From assembly GCA_002327305.1 (NCBI GenBank), contig DCUZ01000075.1, forward strand, positions 1-12,728: 12,728 nucleotides of DNA, written 5' to 3'. Source of the stretch: Holophagales bacterium UBA2201. Its GTDB lineage: Bacteria > Acidobacteriota > Thermoanaerobaculia > UBA2201. Under the pieces are notes generated by a model. That model saw nothing but the letters and a program-made list of their open reading frames with translations. It was not told where the DNA came from and did not search any database. Of this stretch, positions 1 to 8,200 are shown in pieces (positions within the stretch are counted from its first letter, which is position 1; each line of letters opens with the position of its first letter). The position numbers were made by a program, and so were the translations under genes.

Positions 1-240
1 ATAGGGCAAGGCTATGCCATCGTCGACCTCGGTCGCAAATCCTTGCATCCAAAGCCCTCCGCGTCCTTTTGCGGGCCTTTCGCTACGACAAGTTGTGAGA
101 AATCCGGGTTACGCCTCCATGCGCCTGCGCCTGTGCGCCAGGTGTACGTCAACCCCCGGTCTCAACAAAAATTTCCGCATCTCAACATTAGACAATTATA
201 GCGGGACTCCTCCATTCCCGTGTCCCCCGGAGAGAGGGAC
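1..240. other. Left-edge region without a confident gene
   Basis: No gene here can be supported. Several frames are open but none has a convincing start and ribosome binding site. A plus-strand frame running in from the left edge ends at TGA 96-98 and reads ...SKALRVLLRAFRYDKL, which resembles a natural C-terminus. Another plus frame is open from 1 to the TAG at 196-198. A minus-strand frame ending at 14-12 reads ...FSQLVVAKGPQKDAEGFG.... They overlap, so at most one is real, and an interspersed non-coding repeat is equally possible. Two small hairpins (CGGGA/TCCCG at 202-220 and GTCCC/GGGAC at 222-240) lie just past the stop of the minus-strand TPR gene. They could weakly terminate it, but no T-run follows either one. 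Confidence 0.4.
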
Positions 241-567
241 TCAGTCCGCCATCTGGCCGGCGAGATCGGGAGTGGCGATGAGGCGGATCTTGCGGGAGGC
301 CTTCTGGAAGTCGGTGCTGTGGACCTTCCAGGAGGAGAGGGCCATGACCTTCTGATAGGTCTGAATGGCCTTGTCCCGCTTGTTGAGGCGTTCTTCCGCC
401 TCCGCCCGCTTGAGGAGGAGTCCGATGTTGTTGGCGTCGTGCACGAGGGCCCGGTTGATGAAGATCTCGGCGATGTCCCACCGCCGCTCTTCGATGCAGC
501 GGTCGATGAGCATCAAGTAGGCCTTGAGGGGGCCCCGCGCCTGTTTCTTGCCTCGGACTAAGATCAT
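241..567 (-). CDS. Small TPR-repeat protein (108 aa)
   Basis: A small cytoplasmic helical-repeat protein; its partner and role are unknown. There is no signal peptide or membrane segment. Two helix-turn-helix units fit the 34-residue TPR pattern: about residues 14-47 (LKAYLMLIDRCIEERRWDIA..., with alanines at the usual packing positions and RALVHDAN closing the unit) and about 48-79 (IGLLLKRAEAEERLNKRDKA...). A basic tail follows. The frame opens further upstream to 705, but the ATG at 567 is preferred because GGAGG lies four bases before it on the minus strand. The same GGAGG spacing is seen before both giant genes in this window. It is divergent from the lipoprotein gene at 953 and ends in TGA at 243-241. 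Proteins with so few TPR units usually act as scaffolds. The TPR assignment is by pattern only. Confidence 0.75.
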   Translation of the reverse strand: MILVRGKKQARGPLKAYLMLIDRCIEERRWDIAEIFINRALVHDANNIGLLLKRAEAEERLNKRDKAIQTYQKVMALSSWKVHSTDFQKASRKIRLIATPDLAGQMAD

Positions 568-578
568 GACGCCTCCAG

Positions 579-606
579 AATATATCCTAAATGCCTCATT
601 TGTCAA
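579..606 (-). promoter_or_regulatory. Sigma-70-like promoter for the TPR gene
   Basis: On the minus strand a perfect TTGACA (606-601) is followed after 16 bases by TATATT (584-579), a five-of-six match to the -10 consensus. Transcription would be expected to start near 573-571, inside or just past the GGAGG at 576-572 and only a few bases before the ATG at 567. The match to consensus is good, but the implied leader is unusually short. Confidence 0.5.
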
Positions 607-742
607 GGGGAATCGTATTGTCCCTTTCCGCCTGACTGCCGGATGGAACCTTGGGGCCGCAACGAAGTGGTCCGTCCATGGAGGTAAAATGTTGAGACGC
701 GCCACTTTGCCAACGACCTTTTCCCGTCTTTCCTCCGCGCTG

Positions 743-751
743 TGCTATCAT
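743..751 (+). promoter_or_regulatory. Possible extended -10 upstream of the lipoprotein gene
   Basis: TGC followed by TATCAT (743-751) fits an extended -10 element. No good -35 is present at the expected distance. If used, transcription would start near 758 and give a leader of about 195 bases before the lipoprotein start. The evidence is one short motif only. Confidence 0.25.
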
Positions 752-762
752 AAAATTGATGG

Positions 763-871
763 TTTTCCGCCCGGGGAAAAGGTCCGGGTTTTCCTCTGTA
801 TCGTTCGCACCGTCGGGGACACGCCGGGCTTGGTCGCGCGGCGGAATCCCTTCGCCGGGATGGCCCGACGG
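763..871 (+). other. Structured leader region with competing hairpins
   Basis: TTTTCC occurs at 763-768 and again at 789-794, with GGAAAA between them at 775-780, so the middle segment can pair with either flank but not both. Further on, CCGTCGGG (810-817) is complementary over 8 bp to CCCGACGG (864-871). That pair encloses a smaller hairpin, ATCCC/GGGAT (846-861). All lie between the candidate -10 at 743 and the lipoprotein start. No T-run typical of an intrinsic terminator follows. This could be a regulatory leader or chance pairing in G+C-rich DNA. Confidence 0.25.
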
Positions 872-952
872 GGGACCGCAACGCCGGGAGGGTTTCTTAA
901 TCATCAGATACGGAGCGCGGGTCGCGCCTGAACGCCGATAGGAGGGATGATG

Positions 953-2146
953 ATGCTTGAAAAGCGGGTCCTGCGTCTCATGGTCCTGGCCATCGGAATG
1001 TTGCCCGTCATGGCGGGATGTGCCCGGAAGGGGGTCGGCCCCCCCGGCCTTCCCCCCGGCGCGACCGTGGAGTCCGCTGGAATGGCGGAGATCCACGCCA
1101 AGGCGGCCGCGGCGGTGATGGCGGCCCCGCCGGGGGTCATGGAGGAGGGCGGCCTGGTCGGCGTTCTGGGGGGTGTGCACCTCAAGTTTCTGGAGGCCGG
1201 CCCGCACGAGGTTCTTCTGCCCATTCCCCAGTTGACCGGAACCCAGGTCCCTCTCTTCTGCGCCATCACCTCGGCGCCTCCGGAGGCCGCCGCGAAATGC
1301 CGGGTCCTTTTGCGGGATGGGTCCAATGCGGTGTTTGTCGTGCGGTTGGATGGAAACCGGGATCAGGAGATCCGCCTCGAATGGTCGTCGGTCGTCCTGC
1401 TAATCGAAGCGCCCGGAGCGCCCGACCTCCGGGACCCGGAGCGCTATTTGAACGCGACGGCGTGTGTCCAGTCGGGGGCCAAGGCGGTGAAGTCCCTGGC
1501 GGGGTCCCTGTGGCCGGCCGACGGCCGGATCGACCGGTACGCCGCGAACATCCAGGCACACATCCGCGGCATGAAGCAGGAAAAGCCGCCGCGGTCGCTG
1601 GACGCCGAGGGGATCCTGGCCAGCGGGGCCAACTGGATCTGCACGGCCAACGCCAACCTGGCCGCCGCCCTTCTGCGCGCCAAGGAAATCCCCGCGCGGA
1701 CCCTCGCGGTGGTCCCGCCCATTTCCCAGCGCCTGGAGATGCACCGGATTGTTGAGTGCTATGACGGCGGACGGTGGCACCGTTTCGATTCCTCCTCCCT
1801 TCACGCGGACATCCCTATGAAGCCCTGGCAGTCCGTCGTCATGGCCCGGACCACCATCGCCGACGAGGAGGCCTCCATGAAGCCGAGGATGGGGTCCTCG
1901 CCGGGGGCTCCCTACGGGCAGGAACTGGAGTTGCTGACCCCGGGGGTGACCCTCTGGGGGGATGATTTTTTCTGGACGATGAGCAAACCCCTGGCCGGGT
2001 TCGAAGCGGGGGAGGAGGCAGCGGACCTGGCCCGGGGGGCATGGGAGCTGTTTCTCAAAACGGGGGCACCCGCCCCCAACCAGATCGAATCTGCCTGGGC
2101 CTCCGACGCGGGAGACTTCATCAAAGCGTTGCAAGGGCGCGAATAG
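953..2146 (+). CDS. Transglutaminase-like lipoprotein
   Basis: A predicted lipoprotein of the transglutaminase-like cysteine superfamily, whose bacterial members cleave or crosslink peptide and amide bonds. Three ATGs follow one another at 947, 950 and 953. AGGAGG at 940-945 is best spaced (7 bases) for the one at 953, giving 397 residues. The N-terminus has K/R residues, a hydrophobic stretch and the lipobox VMAGC, so lipidation is expected at Cys23. A beta-rich region follows (about residues 65-155, with LLPIPQLTGTQVPLF and IRLEWSSVVLLI), as is common ahead of this fold. The catalytic core is recognisable: Cys230 in NWICTANANLAAALLRAKEI followed by PAR, His264 in MHRIVECYDGGRW and Asp279 in RFDSS. 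The triad therefore looks complete. The gene is divergent from the TPR gene and 126 bases upstream of the first giant gene, which has its own promoter, so it is probably a separate transcription unit. The substrate is unknown. Confidence 0.8.
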   Translation: MLEKRVLRLMVLAIGMLPVMAGCARKGVGPPGLPPGATVESAGMAEIHAKAAAAVMAAPPGVMEEGGLVGVLGGVHLKFLEAGPHEVLLPIPQLTGTQVPLFCAITSAPPEAAAKCRVLLRDGSNAVFVVRLDGNRDQEIRLEWSSVVLLIEAPGAPDLRDPERYLNATACVQSGAKAVKSLAGSLWPADGRIDRYAANIQAHIRGMKQEKPPRSLDAEGILASGANWICTANANLAAALLRAKEIPARTLAVVPPISQRLEMHRIVECYDGGRWHRFDSSSLHADIPMKPWQSVVMARTTIADEEASMKPRMGSSPGAPYGQELELLTPGVTLWGDDFFWTMSKPLAGFEAGEEAADLARGAWELFLKTGAPAPNQIESAWASDAGDFIKALQGRE

Positions 2147-2206
2147 GGCTTGCTTCCAATGGGTATTTCGGGCCGGGACCTTTGGACCGGCGCTGGAGGG
2201 CTTTTA

Positions 2207-2235
2207 TTGACATCCCATCGGATTCCCAATAGAAT
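2207..2235 (+). promoter_or_regulatory. Near-consensus sigma-70 promoter for the first giant gene
   Basis: TTGACA (2207-2212), a 17-base spacer and TAGAAT (2230-2235) match the housekeeping promoter consensus at 11 of 12 positions with ideal spacing. Transcription would start near 2242, giving a leader of about 31 bases that contains GGAGG (2264-2268) before the ATG at 2273. It sits in the 126-base gap after the lipoprotein gene, so the giant gene is probably transcribed on its own and strongly. Confidence 0.75.
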
Positions 2236-2272
2236 GAATGTGTCGTTTGATTTCCGCTTCTCTGGAGGAATT

Positions 2273-5200
2273 ATGAGGACTAAATTCCGGATGCTCCTGG
2301 CGTTCGTCAACCTTCTGCCCTGCCTTCTCCTGGCGGGCTATCCCTTCAGCGACGGAGCCGAATCGGGGATGGGACAATGGAGCGCCTCGCCTCCCTGGGC
2401 GGTCACCGCCGCCGCCGCCCACACCGGCCTTTATTCCTTCACCGACAGCCCGGGCATGAATTACTCCAACGATGCCGACCTCTCGTTGGCCATGGCGTCC
2501 AGCATGGACCTGCAGGGCGCGATCCGCCCCCGGTTGATCTTCTGGCACCGGTACGCGATGGAGAACGGCTACGACTTCGGACGGGTGGAGATATCGTTGA
2601 ACGGCGGAATGAGCTGGGAGCCCGATCCCCTGGCCGCCTATACAGGGGGCTCCGACTGGCGCCGGGAGGAGATCGACCTGGAGAATTATGCCGGCGAACC
2701 TACCGTCCGCCTGCGCTTCCGCCTCCTCACCGACGGCACGGTCACCCAGGACGGGTGGTACATCGACGACATCCTGTTGGACGAGGGGCCGGCCGCGGTG
2801 GCGCTGGATCCGATCACCGTGCGGACCGCCAACAGCCTCGCCCTCTCCTGGTCCGCCTCCGCGGAGCCGGATTTCGCGCACTACCGGATCGTCCGCGGCC
2901 CCTCGGCGGGGTTCGACTGGCGGACAGCCCACACCGTGGCGACGATTGCCGACCAGGGGACCCTGGCCTACACCGACATCTCCCTGAGCCCCAAGAGCAC
3001 CTATCGTTACCGGGTCGTCGTCTCCGACACCCAGGGGTTTCAGACCGCCTCCAACGAAGAGGCAGGGACCACCCTGACGGGGATGGATTTCCCGTTTTTA
3101 GACAACGGCGAGGGGGGTACCGCCACCTGGGTCGCCGACCCGCCGTGGGAGCTTTCCACCGAGGCCGCACATTCTGATGCCAATGCCTGGAGCGACTCCC
3201 CGGGCGGGAATTATGCCAACAATCTCTCGGGCACCTCGCTCACCCTCTCTGCGCCGATCAACCTGAGCGCCGCAACCAAGCCCATCCTCTCCTTCTGGCA
3301 CACCTACGCCTTCCCCGGCAACGACCACGGAATGGTGGAGGTCTCTATCAACGGCGGGCTCAACTGGACGGCGCTGAAGGACTACACGAACGGCAGTGTC
3401 GCCGCCTGGACCCATGTCCTTGTGGATCTTTCCGCCTACAAGGTCCTTTCGGTCCTCGTCCGCTTCCGCGTCACGACCGACGGCGCCACGCAGGGGGACG
3501 GATGGCACGTGGACGACATCGCGGTGGCCGAGCAACCGACCGTCGTCCCCAGCCCCACCATCTCGGGGATCACTTCCCACACCATGGACTTATCCTGGCC
3601 GCAGAACACGGATCTGAATTTCGGCGCCTACGCCATCCACTACGCCCAAGCTGCGGGCGTGAGTCCCACGAGTCTCCTGGCGGGCACCGTTGAAGACCAG
3701 GCCACGACCACCTTCACCCACACCGGCCTGGCCCTGAATACCCAGTACTTCTACCGCGTCTATGCGGTGAGCCGCTGGGGGGTCTACGGGCCGGACAGCC
3801 CCACCGAAGCCTCCGCCTGGACGCTGAATATTCCCCTCCCCTTCGTGGAGGATTTCGAGGGTTCCTTAGACAACTGGAACCTCACGGGAGCCTGGTCCAA
3901 GAACGATGTGACCACTCCCCACGGAGGCACCTACTGTCTCCAGGACAGCCCCGGCAACTACCTCAACAGCCAGGATACCACGGCCACGACTTCGGTGGAC
4001 CTCACGGGCACAGTCCGGCCCCTGCTCTCCTTCTGGGAGAAGCACGATTTTCAGACGAGCGCTGACTTCGGCACCGTCGAGGTCAGCCCCAACGGGACGA
4101 CCTGGTACCGGCGCTTCCTCGCCACCGGCTCCCAGCCCGGGTGGCGCCAGCAGGTCATCGACCTGACGGAGTGGCGCGGGCAAACCAACATGCGCATCCG
4201 GCTCCACATGTGGTCTGACGGAGGGACGAACGCCGATGGCATCTACTTCGATGACCTGACCGTGGCGGACGCCGGGCTCCCCGCCTCGCAGGCCCTGCCG
4301 TTCCACGAGGACTTCGAGTCCGGCATGGGTGGTTGGCTCCGCTCCCGGTGGAGCGAGGTAGCCGAGTCGCCGCACGGCGGGACCCAAGCCGCGCGCTCCA
4401 GCTACGACGGGAGTACTCAGGACGGTGAGAACATCGCCGTCCTGGCCACCCCCCTGGATCTAACCACCACGGTTGCCCCCCAGCTCATCTACTGGGTGCG
4501 CGGCCACCTCTGGTACCGATCCTATTTTCGCATCCACTACTCCACGAACGGCGGCTTTACATGGGCCGAGCTGGCCGCCGCCAACATCAACTACGACTGG
4601 AACTCGGACGCCACCTGGAACCGGGGCCAGATTGACCTCTCCTCCTTCAAGACCTCCAACGCCTTCTTGATTAGGCTCTACACGAGCACGCAGTACAACC
4701 CAGACGAGGACATCTGGCTGGACGACATCTCCGTCGAGGATCTGCCCCCGGCGGTTACCCTGGGGGACCCTGTTCCTCACCTGAAGACGATGGACCTGAG
4801 CTGGACCGAATCTGCGATCCCCGTGCCGGATTTTGACCGTTACGATATCCGCCGCTCCACCTCGGCCGGCGTCTCTCTTTCGTCAACCCTCGTGGCGACG
4901 GTGACGGACCGCGCCGCGGTGGCGCATACCGATACCAACCCCCCCGAGGGGCTCAACATAGGGACGACTTATTACTACAAGGTCTTCTCGCATGATAAAT
5001 ACGGCGCTGTGGTGGCTTCCAACGAGCGCTCGGGAACGACCACCTCCATCCCCCTGCCCCTTTTAGACCCCATGGAGAATCTGGACAACTGGGTCCGGGG
5101 GACAACGGGGGCGACTATGTATTGGGGCACTCAGGCCCCGGGGCGGGACGGCTCGGGCACCTGCATGGCCGATACGCCGGGGACCGACTACGCCAACAGC

Positions 5201-8200
5201 AGCGACACCTGGATCTTGACCGCCGTGAATCTGGCGGGGACCGTGCGCCCCCTCCTCTCTTTCTGGGAGCGCCACGCAACGCAGACCAGCGCCGACTTTG
5301 GCTACGCGGAGATCAGCGGCGACGGGAGCAGTTGGAGCCGCCGCTTTGTCGGAACGGGAACCCAGGCCGACTGGCGGTTCCACCAGATTGACCTTGCCGA
5401 ATGGCGGGGTAACGCAAACGTCCGGGTCCGATTCCGGATGGGGACCGACGGCGGCACCACCAACGATGGTTTCTTCGTGGACGATGTGACCGTGGTCGAT
5501 GTCGGTGCCCCCATCGCCCAGACGATCCCGTTCCGGGAGGACTTCGAATCGGGGATCGACCCCGCCAAGTGGTATCGGAGCCGCTGGACGGCGGTCGCTG
5601 AGACACCGCACGGAGGGGCCGCCTGTGTCCGGTCGAGCTACGATGGAACGACGCCCGACGGGATCGATATTCTCCGGCTCGTCCAACCGTTGGACCTTCG
5701 CGGGAGCGCCGCTCCCCAGCTGATCTACTGGGTGCGCGGCCACCTATGGTACCGGTCCTGGTTCCGGATCCACTACTCGACCGACGGGGTGAGCTGGTCG
5801 GAGCTGGCAGCAGCAAACATCAACTACGACTGGGGTTCGGACGCCACATGGAACCGCGTCCAGATCGACCTTTCGTCTTTCAAAACCGCCGCCACCTTCT
5901 ACCTCCAGCTCTGGGTCTCGACCCAGTACAATGCCGATGAGGACATCTGGGTGGACGACTTCTCGGTGGAGGAGCTGCCTCCGCCGGTGACACTCGCCGA
6001 CCTCACGCCCCACCTGAAGACGATGGATCTGAACTGGAGTGAGTCGGCGATCCCCCTCTCCGACTTCGACCGCTACGAGGTGCGTCGCTCCACTGGGGCG
6101 GGCGTCTCCCTCTCTTCGACCCTGGTCACCACGATCACCGATCGCGCGGCCACAACCTTTACCGATACGAACCCCATTGAGGGGCTTAACATCGGGACGA
6201 CCTACTACTACAAGGTGTACTCCTACGACAAGTACGGGGCCGTTGTCGCCTCCAATGAAAAATACGCGACGACCACTTCGATTCCCCTCCCTTTGATCGA
6301 CCCCATGGAAGATTTGGACAACTGGGTCCGCGGCGCCAATGCTGGCACTCCCTACTGGGGGCCCCAGGCCCCCGGCCGGGACGGCTCGGGTACATGCATT
6401 GCCGACACGCCCGGGACCGACTACGCCAACAGTGTGGATAACTGGATCGTGACCGCGGTGAACCTCACGGGCGCCGTGCGCCCCATTCTTACCTTCTGGG
6501 AGAAGCACTACCTCCAAACCAATGCTGATTATTCGGTGGTGGAAGTCAGTTCCGACGGCAGCTCCTGGACGCGGTGGTTCGCGGCCACCGGCAACCAGGC
6601 CGGGTGGCGCCGCCACCAGTGGGACATGAGCGAGTGGCGCGGGAATGCTAACGTGCGTGTGCGCTTCCGCCTCTGGTCCGATGGGGGCACCACGGGCGAC
6701 GGCCTTTTCGTTGACGACGTGAGCATCGTGGACGCGGGCCTCCCGGCCTCCCAGGCGCTTCCCTTCTACGAGGACTTCGAGTCGGGAATGGGGGCATGGA
6801 TGCGGACCCGCTGGTCCGAGGTGACGGACAACCCCCACGGCGGGGCGACCTGCCTGCGATCCAGCTACGACGGCAACACCCCCGACGGGGCCCAGATGAT
6901 CTGGACTATGTTGCCACTGGACCTGACGGGGTCGGTTTCTCCCCAGCTCGTCTACTGGGTGCGGGGTCACCTCTGGTACCGCTCCTATTTCCGTGTCAAC
7001 TACTCCATCAACGGCGGTGGCTCCTGGATCGACATCGGGGCGGCCAACATCAATTACGACTGGAACCAGGAATCCGCTTGGAACCGGGTTCAGATTGACC
7101 TCTCCTCGCTCAAGACGCAAACGGCGCTCCTCCTCCGCTTCTACGTCAGCACCCAGTACGCGCCGGACGAAGACATCTATTTGGACGACATCTCGGTTGA
7201 GGACGCTCCGGCCCCGGTAGTCCTCAGCCCGCTGAACCCCATCACTACCTCGACCCTGGGGCTCTCCTGGACCCCCTCCGCCGCGGGCAATTTCAAGGAA
7301 TACCGGATCTACCGGGCCAACAGTTCCGGGGTGGGCCTGGGAAGCACGTTGGTCCAGATCATCGCCGACTCCGGGACCACCACCTTCACCGACACGGGGC
7401 TCCAACTGGGCGGAACTTATTATTACCGAGTCTACGTGGTGACAATGAACGAAACCTACACGGGCTCCAACGAGGTCTTCGCCACGACACTTGTTAATCT
7501 CTTCCCCCTGATCGAGGACTTCGAGACGGCAACGGACCGCTGGACCGTCACGGGGACCTATCAGGTCCAGGCCGGGGCGGGGCGGGAAGGCAGCGCCGCC
7601 CTGGTGGACTCGGCGGGGGACTACGGGTGCAGCATCAATTTCCAGGCCACCACCGCCGTGGACCTGCGGAACACGACCTGGCCCATCCTGACCTTCTACG
7701 ACCGCCACACCTTTGAAATGAACAATGACTGGGGAATTCTGGAGATCCTCACGGGGGAGGGTTCCGGCTGGAGCCGGGTCTATTACGTCAGCGGCAGCCG
7801 CACCGATTGGCGGCAGATCCGCGTGGACCTCAGTCCTTGGAAGAACAATGGGAACGTGTGGATCCGGTTCCGCTCCACCAGCAACGGCTGCGGGGTCCAG
7901 GGCGACGGCTGGAGCATCGACGACCTGAGCGTGATCGAAAACCCCCATCCGCCGCTCGGCTACCCCTACGCCAACAGCTTCGAGGCGGGATTGGACGATT
8001 TCCTCCAGACCACCTGGGAGGAGCGCGCGGCCAACCCAAGGGACGGCTCCACCTGCGTCCTCTCCACGCCCACCTGGCATTACTGGTCGTCGTGGAACGC
8101 CCTCACCCTGGCCGGGACGCTGGACCTGAGCGCGTCGGTGAACCCCTCCATCACGCTGTGGGTCCGCGGCCACCTCTGGTACCGTTCCTGGTTCCGGGTC

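Noticed and set aside
568..705. N-terminal extension of the TPR gene to 705
   Set aside because: The added 46 residues cross a TTGACA/TATATT promoter and show no protein-like pattern, while the ATG at 567 has GGAGG four bases upstream.
1018..1755. Plus-strand 245-codon frame within the lipoprotein gene
   Set aside because: It is Gly/Pro/Arg-rich, typical of an off-frame reading of G+C-rich coding DNA, and overlaps the well-supported transglutaminase-like gene.
2150..2272. Upstream extension of the giant gene to the ATG at 2150
   Set aside because: The extra 41 residues would bury the signal peptide and run through the promoter at 2207-2235. The ATG at 2273 has a proper GGAGG.
3827..7492. 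Regularly spaced repeats as a CRISPR-like or mobile-element array
   Set aside because: The units are about 1.2 kb, in frame and differ by mainly synonymous changes. They are protein-domain duplications, with no short direct repeats, spacers or transposase.
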